Of a stretch of 58,450 nt of DNA, positions 21,092-27,877 are shown piece after piece. How positions within the stretch are numbered: position 1 is the first letter of the stretch; every line of letters starts with the position of its first letter. The position numbers and the translations under genes were made by a program. The stretch covers positions 1 to 58,450 of the forward strand of contig NZ_SOEB01000028.1 in NCBI RefSeq assembly GCF_004365965.1, given 5' to 3'. Under the pieces are notes generated by a model. The model made no database searches. It was not told the origin of the DNA and saw only the letters and a list, made by a program, of their open reading frames with translations. The stretch is from Rhodovulum visakhapatnamense. GTDB lineage: Bacteria > Pseudomonadota > Alphaproteobacteria > Rhodobacterales > Rhodobacteraceae.

Positions 21092-21571
21092 TCAGAACGG
21101 GATCTCGTCATCGAAATCGCCCGCGGGCTGGGGGCCGCCATAGTCGCCGCCGCGGCTGCCGCCCTGATCGTACCCGCCGCTTCCGCCGCCATAATTGCCG
21201 CCGCCGCTACCCCCGCCGTCGCGGCCGTCGAGCATGGTCAGCTCGCTGCGATAGGGCCGCAGGGCAATCTCGGTCGTGTAGCGGTCCTGACCGGACTGGT
21301 CCTGCCATTTTCGGGTCTCGAGCTGGCCTTCGATATAGACCTTCGACCCTTTGCGCAGATACTGTTCGGCGACGCGGACCAGGGGCTCGGAATAGATTGC
21401 GACCGAATGCCATTCGGTGCGTTCGCGTCGCTCGCCGGTATTGCGGTCCTTCCAGTTTTCCGACGTCGCGATCCGCAGGTTGCAGACCTTGCCGCCCGAA
21501 GGGAAGCTGCGCACCTCGGGGTCGCGGCCGAGATTGCCGATCAGGATGACCTTGTTCACCGAACCTGCCAT
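21092..21571 (-). CDS. ssb: Single-stranded DNA-binding protein
   Basis: This 159-residue protein starts [20 protein letters not shown], has an OB fold through about residue 108, then a Gly-rich flexible linker and the acidic tip DDEIPF that recruits replication and repair partners. The length and domain order are normal. It is divergent from the lytic transglycosylase gene. I looked for the alphaproteobacterial SOS box in the 177-bp gap and found only a poor match. Confidence 0.96.
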   Translation of the reverse strand: MAGSVNKVILIGNLGRDPEVRSFPSGGKVCNLRIATSENWKDRNTGERRERTEWHSVAIYSEPLVRVAEQYLRKGSKVYIEGQLETRKWQDQSGQDRYTTEIALRPYRSELTMLDGRDGGGSGGGNYGGGSGGYDQGGSRGGDYGGPQPAGDFDDEIPF

Positions 21572-21604
21572 GCATGCCCTCTTTTCGAATCTTGGTGTTC
21601 CATC

Positions 21605-21620
21605 GTGTACCCGTTTACAC
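21605..21620. promoter_or_regulatory. Inverted repeat GTGTA-N6-TACAC between ssb and the transglycosylase gene
   Basis: A perfect 5-bp dyad with a 6-base spacer lies 34 bases upstream of the ssb start codon and 129 bases before the divergent gene. Its position suits an operator or part of a promoter. The factor is not recognised. Confidence 0.35.
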
Positions 21621-21748
21621 CACCCCGGAGGGGGATAGCGACGGCGAATTGGGCCGGTTCGGGCCGCGGCGACGGGCAGGCTGGCCAGGGACGCATTTTA
21701 TTCCTATAGTCCCCGCGCGAAAACACCCATGACGGGGGAGGGACGAGA

Positions 21749-22345
21749 GTGAAGCCACGGCTTGCAGCGATCGCGCTGACGGTTCTGGCTGTGTCCGGTT
21801 CGCATCCCGCGTCCGGTCTGGCCGAGTCCGTAGTGTCCTCGAAGGCGCGTCTGATGCTCTTCAAATCCCAGACCCGGGTGCTCGACGGTCGCGCCGGCCA
21901 GCAGTATTCGAATTCGGTCCGCCTGCAGCCCGATCGCGTGCATACGCCTTCGCAGGGCAGCCTGCTCTATTCGGGCCGTTATCGCGGCGAGTTCGTGGAT
22001 GTGGCGCGCGACGCGGCCCGCAAGCATGGCGTGCCGGAAGACCTGTTCCTGCGGCTCGTGCAGCAGGAATCGGGCTGGAACTCGGGCGCGGTTTCGCACA
22101 AGGGCGCGATCGGGCTGGCGCAGCTGATGCCGGACACCGCCCGCAGGCTTGGGGTCGATCCGACCGACCCGCACCAGAATCTCGACGGCGGCGCGCGCTA
22201 TCTGCGGCGGCAGTTCGACCGGTTCCGATCCTGGCGGCTGGCGCTTGCCGCCTATAATGCCGGGCCGGAAGCTGTCGAAAAGCACGGCGGCGTCCCGCCG
22301 TATCAGGAGACGCAGACCTATGTCCGGCGGATCTGGGGAAGCTGA
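21749..22345 (+). CDS. Secreted lytic transglycosylase (SLT domain)
   Basis: The protein has 198 residues. The first 25 look like a Sec signal peptide (basic start, hydrophobic [12 protein letters not shown], cleavage near SGLAES). The SLT domain covers about residues 80-198, with catalytic E107 in [16 protein letters not shown], then [20 protein letters not shown] and [18 protein letters not shown]. It would cleave peptidoglycan glycan strands in the periplasm. Its partner process is not indicated by the neighbours. Confidence 0.9.
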   Translation: MKPRLAAIALTVLAVSGSHPASGLAESVVSSKARLMLFKSQTRVLDGRAGQQYSNSVRLQPDRVHTPSQGSLLYSGRYRGEFVDVARDAARKHGVPEDLFLRLVQQESGWNSGAVSHKGAIGLAQLMPDTARRLGVDPTDPHQNLDGGARYLRRQFDRFRSWRLALAAYNAGPEAVEKHGGVPPYQETQTYVRRIWGS

Positions 22346-22363
22346 TCCCGTTCGCGGCCGGGT

Positions 22364-22603
22364 TTAGTCACGGCCGAAGGCGATCCGGTAGACCCCTTCG
22401 GGCAGGTCGAAGGCCGCGCCAAGCTCGTGCAGTTGGGCCAGCGACAGCGTGATTTTCTGGACCCGGTCGGTGCGCGGGTCCAGCTGTTCGACCGTCACGC
22501 AATCCTCGAAGGCCGTGATCGTTACGTCCTCCTGCAGATGCTGCGGCCCCTCGTCGACGAGGGTGATGACGGTGGCGTCGAATTCGTGCTCGATGCTGAA
22601 CAT
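22364..22603 (-). CDS. Small conserved-type hypothetical protein
   Basis: This 79-residue acidic protein (FSIEHEFDATVITLVDEGPQ at the start, DLPEGVYRIAFGRD at the end) shows alternating beta-strand character, no cysteines and no membrane segment. Codon use matches the neighbours and the frame is fully open. I do not recognise a function. It is divergent from the four-cysteine gene pair, so the FNR-type site at 22712 might also affect it. Confidence 0.7.
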   Translation of the reverse strand: MFSIEHEFDATVITLVDEGPQHLQEDVTITAFEDCVTVEQLDPRTDRVQKITLSLAQLHELGAAFDLPEGVYRIAFGRD

Positions 22604-22711
22604 GGCGCAAGGCTAGCCGCCCACGGCCGGCTTGTGAAGCGGTCTTGCCCGGCATTTGCCGGTCCGCACCAGGGGGCGCTCCTGTCTCCGCGCCTCGGGC
22701 GGTGTCCCCAT

Positions 22712-22753
22712 TTGACACGCATCAAGGCGCCCGGTGAGCTCTTGCGGTCTAGT
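22712..22753 (+). promoter_or_regulatory. FNR/FnrL-type class II promoter
   Basis: TTGAC-ACGC-ATCAA at 22712-22725 matches the FNR consensus TTGAT-N4-ATCAA in 9 of 10 positions. A -10-like TCTAGT lies at 22748-22753. A start site near 22760 would put the centre of the box at -41.5, exactly the class II FNR position. The ATG of the first four-cysteine gene is at 22786, so the pair is probably induced when oxygen is low. Confidence 0.65.
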
Positions 22754-22785
22754 TCCATCAATTCGAAATCGACAGGAGACCTTCG

Positions 22786-23055
22786 ATGTCGGGTCAAACC
22801 AAATACGAAGAACACGCCCATCTTGTTGAAAAGATGGCAGAAGTGCTTGGCGTGGATCTTGAGGAAGAGGCCATGGCCGGCCGCTGGACCCCCGAAGACA
22901 TGCAAGATACCGTCTCGCGCTGCCTCGGCTGTACCGAGCCCTCGCAATGCAAGGGCTGGCTCGGGTCTCACGATACCGGGACCGACGAGACGCCGGGGTT
23001 CTGCCGCAACAAGGATCTGCTGGAGGCGATGCGGGCACGGTTGGTGTCCGCCTGA
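22786..23055 (+). CDS. Four-cysteine small protein, DUF6455-like (first copy)
   Basis: The protein has 89 residues and no signal or membrane segment. Four cysteines occur as CLGCTEPSQC then C after 17 residues (TPGFC), i.e. CxxCx5Cx17C. The downstream protein has exactly the same spacing. This pattern could bind zinc or an iron-sulfur cluster. AGGAG sits well before the ATG. It resembles the DUF6455 family of Rhodobacteraceae, whose function I do not know. The FNR-type promoter upstream suggests a role in low-oxygen physiology. Confidence 0.78.
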   Translation: MSGQTKYEEHAHLVEKMAEVLGVDLEEEAMAGRWTPEDMQDTVSRCLGCTEPSQCKGWLGSHDTGTDETPGFCRNKDLLEAMRARLVSA

Positions 23056-23060
23056 GGGCG

Positions 23061-23321
23061 ATGGAAGACCAGGGCAGGCTGTCGAAACATTTCTGGCTGA
23101 CCCAGGGGATGGCGCGCACCATCGGGGTCAATCTCAACGATGCTCTCCGGTCCGGGCAACTGGGCCGGGGCGAATATTCGGAACTGGTGGCTGCCTGCGC
23201 CCATTGCGGCCGCGCCGAGGAGTGCATGCGCTGGATGGGCCATCAGGTTACCGGAGCCGACCGCCTGCCCGAATGGTGCGGCGTGGGCGTCCGCCTGGAG
23301 GCGCTGAAGGAACCTGCCTGA
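23061..23321 (+). CDS. Four-cysteine small protein, DUF6455-like (second copy)
   Basis: The protein has 86 residues and starts 5 bases after the previous stop. It carries CAHCGRAEEC and LPEWC with the same CxxCx5Cx17C spacing as its neighbour, and both share a helical N-terminal part (MARTIGVNLNDAL here, MAEVLGVDLEEEA in the first). The two look like a diverged tandem duplication and may form a heterodimer; that is inference. It ends before a hairpin shared with the convergent cutA. Confidence 0.75.
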   Translation: MEDQGRLSKHFWLTQGMARTIGVNLNDALRSGQLGRGEYSELVAACAHCGRAEECMRWMGHQVTGADRLPEWCGVGVRLEALKEPA

Positions 23322-23343
23322 CGGGTTGGGTCAGGCGCTGGGG

Positions 23344-23359
23344 GTCCCGGTGCCGGGAC
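23344..23359. terminator. Hairpin between the four-cysteine pair and cutA
   Basis: GTCCCG-GTGC-CGGGAC is a perfect 6-bp stem with a 4-base loop between convergent genes. It has no T-tract, so its strength is uncertain. Confidence 0.45.
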
Positions 23360-23367
23360 GCAGGCGG

Positions 23368-23676
23368 TCAGGCTGACGTTTCGGCCGTCAGCCAGGCCGC
23401 CGCCTCGGGCGTCGTTTCGACCGTTTCCCAGGTGATGACCGGCAGGTCGTGGGGATGGGTCTCGGCGATCAGCGAGACCAGCGCGGCGCGGTGGCCGTCG
23501 TCGGTTTTCAGCGTCAGCTGCAATTCCGGCTCTTCGTCGATGCGATCCTGCCAATGAAACAGGCTGACGACGCCGGGCAGGATATTGGCGCAGGCCGCGA
23601 GCCTGCGGTCGAGCGCGGCGCGCGCGATGGCCCGGGCGCTGTCGATGTCGGGGCAGGTCGTGACGACGTGGATCAT
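23368..23676 (-). CDS. cutA: CutA-like divalent cation tolerance protein
   Basis: The 102-residue protein matches CutA in length and motifs: VTTCPDIDSARAIARAALDR at the start, RLAACANILPGVVSLFHWQ, EPELQLTLKT and HPHDLPVITWE. CutA forms very stable trimers related to the PII fold. Its role in metal tolerance is established in enterobacteria but less clear elsewhere. It lies directly upstream of the GTA promoter region, in the opposite direction. Confidence 0.92.
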   Translation of the reverse strand: MIHVVTTCPDIDSARAIARAALDRRLAACANILPGVVSLFHWQDRIDEEPELQLTLKTDDGHRAALVSLIAETHPHDLPVITWETVETTPEAAAWLTAETSA

Positions 23677-23895
23677 TTCGTTTTTCCGAACCTGTCAGGA
23701 TTGAGAGCGCCATCATAGGGGCGTTCGTGGCCCGATACCATTCGACAAGCGGGGACTGGGCGCGTTCGTGTCGGGCCGGTGCGTGAAGCCCGGTTCGCGT
23801 GCCGCTCGACGGATGCGGGCAGTCTTGGGGCATGGGGCATCGGACGCAGGGCGGTTTGCGGGATACCTGCCTGGGAAGCCGTCGGTTATGCGCTG

Positions 23896-23950
23896 TTAAC
23901 TTCTTGTTAGCATTAAACTTCTTGACTCTGCGAACGGTCTGGGGTATACC
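23896..23950 (+). promoter_or_regulatory. GTA cluster promoter with CtrA-like box
   Basis: TTGACT (23922-23927), a 17-base spacer and TATACC (23945-23950) form a good sigma70-type promoter, predicting a start near 23957. Upstream, TTAA-N7-TTAG at 23896-23910 matches the CtrA box TTAA-N7-TTAA in 7 of 8 positions. A near-direct repeat, TTAACTTCTTG (23896) and TTAAACTTCTTG (23913), abuts the -35. CtrA is a known activator of the R. capsulatus GTA, and GafA binds its promoter. Direct binding of either here is inferred. Confidence 0.65.
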
Positions 23951-23957
23951 TTACGGC

Positions 23958-24065
23958 ATGCTGGAAGACGTGGGTTTGGCGGCCCGGGGTACCCCCGGAG
24001 GCCGCCTTTTTGTTGTCTTCTTCCTGCGCCGGGCAGACCAATCAGGCAGATGCGATGACAGATGA
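23958..24065 (+). CDS. Potential 35-codon leader ORF across the GTA terminator
   Basis: An ATG at 23958 falls at the predicted transcription start, so it would be leaderless. The frame (starts MLEDVGLAARGTPGG) runs through the whole terminator hairpin and stops at 24063-24065, overlapping the g1 start codon (24055) by 11 bases. It has no Shine-Dalgarno. If translated, ribosomes would disrupt the hairpin and let polymerase continue into g1. Whether it is translated is unknown; an open frame of this length can occur by chance. Confidence 0.3.
   Translation: MLEDVGLAARGTPGGRLFVVFFLRRADQSGRCDDR
23978..24011 (+). terminator. Strong intrinsic terminator in the GTA leader
   Basis: GGCGGCC (23978-23984) pairs with GGCCGCC (24000-24006), and the interior can also pair (CCGGGG with CCCCGG, with a shifted base). 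TTTTT follows at 24007-24011. The T-run on this strand only makes it a plus-strand terminator. No other plus-strand gene lies closely upstream, so it would end a transcript of about 55 nt from the GTA promoter. Confidence 0.75.
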
Positions 24066-24411
24066 TCCCTCTCCTGAAGCGGGCGGCGCGGCGGCGTGGG
24101 CGCTGCTTGAGGAAGCTGAAGAACATTACAGGCGCACGATCCGCGCCCTGAACGAACTGATCGAGGAAATCGAGGCCGGCAATTCCGAACGTGCCCGCAT
24201 GCTGCGCGGGGCGTTGAACGATCTCGGGAAGGCGGCACAGACGGCGTTCGACGAACGGCAGCGGGTTGAAAGGCGGCTGAATGCGGAAAGCGAGTCCGAA
24301 GGTGGAATCCAAGCGCTTGATCTTGAACAGGCCCGCCTTGAAGTCGGGCGCCGACTGGATCGCCTGCGCAACACCCTAGATGCAGGCCGCGTTTCTGGAG
24401 GGGTTGAATGA
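24055..24411 (+). CDS. GTA small terminase (g1)
   Basis: The protein has 118 residues and is mainly helical and charged (EEAEEHYRRTIRALNELIEE then RRLDRLRNTLDAGRV). It occupies the g1 position of the R. capsulatus GTA, which has been identified as the small terminase that helps load DNA into heads. Sequence similarity in this family is low, so the call rests on position, size and helical character. I use the ATG at 24055; it overlaps the large terminase gene by 32 bases. Confidence 0.8.
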   Translation: MTDDPSPEAGGAAAWALLEEAEEHYRRTIRALNELIEEIEAGNSERARMLRGALNDLGKAAQTAFDERQRVERRLNAESESEGGIQALDLEQARLEVGRRLDRLRNTLDAGRVSGGVE

Positions 24412-25681
24412 CTCGGCGCTGCTGGCGCTGCCTTATCTCTTCGAGTTCTGGGCGTTGCCGCATCAGCTGCCGCCCGAGGGCGACTGGCGTTCTTGGGTGA
24501 TCATGGGCGGCCGGGGTTCGGGCAAGACGCGGGCCGGATCGGAATGGGTCCGGTCGCAGGTCGAGGGCGCAAGGCCGCTTGACGAAGGCCAGGCCCGGCG
24601 GGTGGCCCTGGTGGGCGAGACCGTCGACGAGGCCCGCGAGATCATGGTGTTTGGCGAAAGCGGCATTCTGGCCTGTTCGCCTCCCGACCGGCGGCCGAAC
24701 TGGGAGGCAACGCGGCGGCGGCTGGTCTGGCCGAATGGTGCGGTGGCGCAGGTGTTTTCGGCGCATGACCCGGATTCCCTGCGTGGTCCGCAATTCGATG
24801 CCGCCTGGTCGGACGAGCTGGCAAAATGGAAGCGGGCCGAAGAGACCTGGGACATGTTGCAGTTCGGGCTGCGGCTGGGGCAGGCGCCGCGGCAATGCGT
24901 GACGACGACGCCCCGCAACGTGGCGGTGCTGAAGTCGATCCTGGCGAACCCCTCGACCGTGGTTACCCACGCGCCGACCGAGGCCAACCGGGCCAATCTG
25001 GCAGCCTCGTTCCTCGAGGCGGTCCGGACCCGTTATGCGGGCACCCGGCTCGGGCGGCAGGAGCTTGACGGCGTGCTTCTCGACGAGTCGGACGGCGCGC
25101 TTTGGACGCTGAGCCGGATCGAGGCGCTGAGGGTCGACGAGGCGCCGCCGCTGGACCGGATCGTGGTTGCCGTCGATCCGCCGGTCACGAGCCGCGACAG
25201 CTCGGACGAATGCGGGATCGTGGTGGCAGGGGTCCGGATGCAGGGGCCGCCGCAAACCTGGTGCGCCTATGTGCTGGAGGATGTCAGCATCAGCGGCGTC
25301 GCCCCGACGGCCTGGGCGACGGTCGCGATCGAGGCGATGGAGCGCTATGGCGCCGAGCGGCTGGTTGCCGAGGTCAATCAGGGGGGCGATCTGGTCGAGA
25401 CGGTGATCCGCCAGCTCGATCCGATGGTGCCCTTCCGCGCGGTTCGCGCCACGCGGGGCAAGATCGCCCGGGCCGAGCCGGTGGCCGCGCTTTACGAGCA
25501 GGGCCGGGTCAAGCACCTGCGGGGCCTGCAGGTTCTGGAAGAGCAGATGTGCCACATGACGGCGCGGGGCTACGAGAGCCAGGGCAGCCCGGACCGGGTG
25601 GACGCGCTGGTCTGGGCGATCAACGACCTGATGATCGCCCCGGCGGCGCATTGGCGGCGGCCGCGGGTGCGGGGTCTTTAG
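24380..25681 (+). CDS. GTA large terminase (g2)
   Basis: This 433-residue packaging motor has Walker A GGRGSGKT at residues 43-50, the Walker B acidic pair in WSDELAKW (S144-E146), a coupling TTTPRN motif, and the RNase H-like nuclease with D266 in VVAVDPPVTS and later acidic residues in SPDRVDALVWA. In GTAs it fills heads with about 4 kb of host DNA without strong sequence preference. It is full length, and its start overlaps g1. Confidence 0.93.
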   Translation: MQAAFLEGLNDSALLALPYLFEFWALPHQLPPEGDWRSWVIMGGRGSGKTRAGSEWVRSQVEGARPLDEGQARRVALVGETVDEAREIMVFGESGILACSPPDRRPNWEATRRRLVWPNGAVAQVFSAHDPDSLRGPQFDAAWSDELAKWKRAEETWDMLQFGLRLGQAPRQCVTTTPRNVAVLKSILANPSTVVTHAPTEANRANLAASFLEAVRTRYAGTRLGRQELDGVLLDESDGALWTLSRIEALRVDEAPPLDRIVVAVDPPVTSRDSSDECGIVVAGVRMQGPPQTWCAYVLEDVSISGVAPTAWATVAIEAMERYGAERLVAEVNQGGDLVETVIRQLDPMVPFRAVRATRGKIARAEPVAALYEQGRVKHLRGLQVLEEQMCHMTARGYESQGSPDRVDALVWAINDLMIAPAAHWRRPRVRGL

Positions 25682-25751
25682 TCCGGCCGGATCGCGCTTG
25701 CGGGCCGTCTCGCCCTCGGCCCCGCGCAGGTCGTGCCATGTCCAGGCCTAT

Positions 25752-25810
25752 CCGGGACTGTCCCGGGTGCGCGCCGCAGCTTTTGGGCCGACCGTCGGCG
25801 AAACCGACGG
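25752..25810 (+). promoter_or_regulatory. Two hairpins between GTA g2 and g3
   Basis: The gap between g2 and g3 is 149 bases, unusually long for this operon. It holds CCGGGA-CTG-TCCCGG (25752-25766) and CCGTCGG-CGAAA-CCGACGG (25792-25810), both perfect. The second ends a few bases before GGAGG, the ribosome-binding site of g3. They may affect RNA processing or translation of the portal gene. Confidence 0.5.
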
Positions 25811-25830
25811 AAATCGGAGGATGATCTGCA

Positions 25831-27006
25831 ATGAAATTCAACCTTTTCCGCCGTGCGACGGAACGACTGCCCGAGACCAAGGCCTCGGCCACCGGCCCGG
25901 TGATCGCCTGGGCGGGGGCAGGGCGCGCGGCCTGGACGCCGCGCGATACGAGTTCGCTGATCCGGTCGGGGTTCAACGGAAATCCCGTGGGCTTTCGTGC
26001 GGTGAAGCTGATCGCGGAGTCCGCGGCGGCGCTGCCGCTGATCTGTCAGGATGACGAGCGGCGCTATGAGGCGCATCCCGTGCTGGATCTGCTGAAGCGG
26101 CCGAATCCGGCGCAGGGACGGGCCGAGCTGCTGGAGGCGCTTTACGGTCAGTTGCTGTTGTCGGGGAACGGATATCTCGAGGCGGTAGGCGGCGAGGGCG
26201 GGCTGCCGTTCGAGCTGCATGTGCTGCGGTCGGACCGGATGCGGCTGGTGCCGGGGGCCGATGGCTGGCCGGTTGCCTACGACTACATGGTGGGCGCGCG
26301 CAAGCACCGGTTCGACATGACAGGGGCGGTCCCGCCCATCTGCCATATCAAGAACTTCCATCCGCAGGACGACCATTACGGGTTGTCTGCAATGCAGGCG
26401 GCGGCGACCGCGATCGACGTGCACAATTCGGCCTCGCGCTGGTCGAAGGCGCTCTTGGACAACGCCGCGCGGCCCTCCGGGGCAATCGTCTATCACGGCG
26501 GCGAGGGGCAGTCGACGCTGAGCGAAGAGCAATATGCCCGGCTGCAGGATGAGATGCTGTCCTATCATCAGGGGGCGGCCAATGCCGGGCGGCCGATGCT
26601 GCTGGAGGGCGGGCTCGACTGGAAGCCGATGGGGTTCTCGCCCTCGGACATGGAATTCCAGAAGACCAAGGAGGCCGCGGCCCGCGAGATTGCCACGGCT
26701 TTCGGGGTGCCGCCGATGCTGTTGGGTATCCCGGGCGAGGCAACTTATGCCAATTACCAGGAGGCAAACCGCGCCTTCTACCGGCTGACCGTGGTCCCGC
26801 TGGTGGCCAAGGTCGCGGGAGCGGTGGCCGAGTTCCTGACCCATTTCAGCGGCGCCGCGGTTTCGCTTCGGCCCGATCTCGATCAGGTGCCGGCGCTGGC
26901 CGCAGAGCGGGATACGCAATGGAAAAGAATCTCCGAAGCCGACTTCCTGACCGAAGACGAGAAACGCGCGCTGCTCGGCCTGCCGAGGCGGCCGGAGGGC
27001 AGGTAA
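25831..27006 (+). CDS. GTA portal protein (g3)
   Basis: This 391-residue HK97-type portal forms the dodecameric ring through which DNA enters the head. Characteristic segments are NPVGFRAVKLIAESAAALPL, LLLSGNGYLEAVGGEGGLPF, ICHIKNFHPQDDHYGLSAMQ and FGVPPMLLGIPGEATYANYQ, the last being a hallmark of the family. It is full length. GGAGG lies about 10 bases before the ATG; a competing ATG at 25821 is in another frame. Confidence 0.95.
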   Translation: MKFNLFRRATERLPETKASATGPVIAWAGAGRAAWTPRDTSSLIRSGFNGNPVGFRAVKLIAESAAALPLICQDDERRYEAHPVLDLLKRPNPAQGRAELLEALYGQLLLSGNGYLEAVGGEGGLPFELHVLRSDRMRLVPGADGWPVAYDYMVGARKHRFDMTGAVPPICHIKNFHPQDDHYGLSAMQAAATAIDVHNSASRWSKALLDNAARPSGAIVYHGGEGQSTLSEEQYARLQDEMLSYHQGAANAGRPMLLEGGLDWKPMGFSPSDMEFQKTKEAAAREIATAFGVPPMLLGIPGEATYANYQEANRAFYRLTVVPLVAKVAGAVAEFLTHFSGAAVSLRPDLDQVPALAAERDTQWKRISEADFLTEDEKRALLGLPRRPEGR

Positions 27007-27008
27007 CC

Positions 27009-27251
27009 GTGGCCGGGCAACGGTCCGGCTCGCGGTTTCTCTACGCCCCGTTCGACGCGACGCATATCCGGATCGAGGCCAGCGAGCGGGTGATGGAGGA
27101 GCGCTGGAGCGCCCTCGAATACCGCCTGAAACGCATCGAGGAGATGCTGGACCAGATCGAAAAGCGCATGTGGCTGACGGTCTACGGAATCGTGGCGGTG
27201 ATCCTGGCAGAGGGGATCGCCTCGATCCTGTCCGCCATTTCGACGCCCTAG
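27009..27251 (+). CDS. GTA g3.5 protein, short with one membrane segment
   Basis: The 80-residue protein starts at a GTG at 27009, two bases after the g3 stop, with GGAGG upstream. It has an amphipathic helix (ERWSALEYRLKRIEEMLDQI) and a C-terminal hydrophobic segment (LTVYGIVAVILAEGIASIL). It matches the position and size of g3.5 in the R. capsulatus cluster, whose role is not known to me. A longer in-frame start inside g3 at 26919 seems unlikely. Confidence 0.7.
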   Translation: MAGQRSGSRFLYAPFDATHIRIEASERVMEERWSALEYRLKRIEEMLDQIEKRMWLTVYGIVAVILAEGIASILSAISTP

Positions 27252-27271
27252 AAGCGAAGAGGACAGAGGTG

Positions 27272-27838
27272 ATGAAGGAGTACGAAAGTGGCATCGCACT
27301 TGAACGCAAGTTCTGCAAGAGCGATACCTTGCCGCTGGCGCTGAAGGATGGCGCGGTGATCGAGGGCTATGCTTCGGTCTTCGGCGCCGCCGATTACGGG
27401 GGCGATATCGTCCAGAGCGGCGCCTACACCGCCTGTCTGCGGCAGATGGGAACCGAAGGCCGACGGGTGAAGATGCTTTGGCAGCACGATCCCTGCGAGC
27501 CGATCGGGGTCTGGGACGAGGTGCGCGAGGATGCCCGCGGGCTGTATGTCAAGGGCCGTATCCTGACCGACGTGGCGCGGGGCCGCGAGGCGGTGGCGCT
27601 GGTTGCGGCGGGCGCCATCGACGGGCTGTCGATCGGCTATCGTACCAAGCGGGCCGGCAAGGATGACAGCGGGCACCGTCTGCTGGCCGAACTGGAGCTG
27701 TGGGAGGTGTCGCTGGTGACCTTTCCGATGCTGGCCGACGCGCGCGTCGGCACCAAGGCGGAGGGCACCGCGGAGGAGCTCTTGCGCGACCTGGCGGAGG
27801 CCTTTGCGGGCGCCCGCCGGATGCTGGCCGAAGGCTAG
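27272..27838 (+). CDS. GTA prohead protease (g4)
   Basis: This HK97-family (U35/S78-type) capsid maturation protease has 188 residues. Motifs are VIEGYASVFGAADYGGDIVQ, the KMLWQHDPCEPIGVW block with the catalytic histidine, GAIDGLSIGYRTKRA with the serine, and ELWEVSLVTFPML. It trims the N-terminal part of the capsid protein encoded next. I start at ATG 27272, with AAGAGG 9 bases upstream, although an in-frame GTG precedes it by one codon. Confidence 0.9.
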   Translation: MKEYESGIALERKFCKSDTLPLALKDGAVIEGYASVFGAADYGGDIVQSGAYTACLRQMGTEGRRVKMLWQHDPCEPIGVWDEVREDARGLYVKGRILTDVARGREAVALVAAGAIDGLSIGYRTKRAGKDDSGHRLLAELELWEVSLVTFPMLADARVGTKAEGTAEELLRDLAEAFAGARRMLAEG

Positions 27839-27877
27839 CTCCCTCTTCAAATCTCACTCCCAGACAGGACTGCCAAC

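Noticed and set aside
21572-21748. LexA/SOS box before ssb
   Set aside because: GTTC-N7 is followed by TACC rather than the expected second half; the match is too weak.
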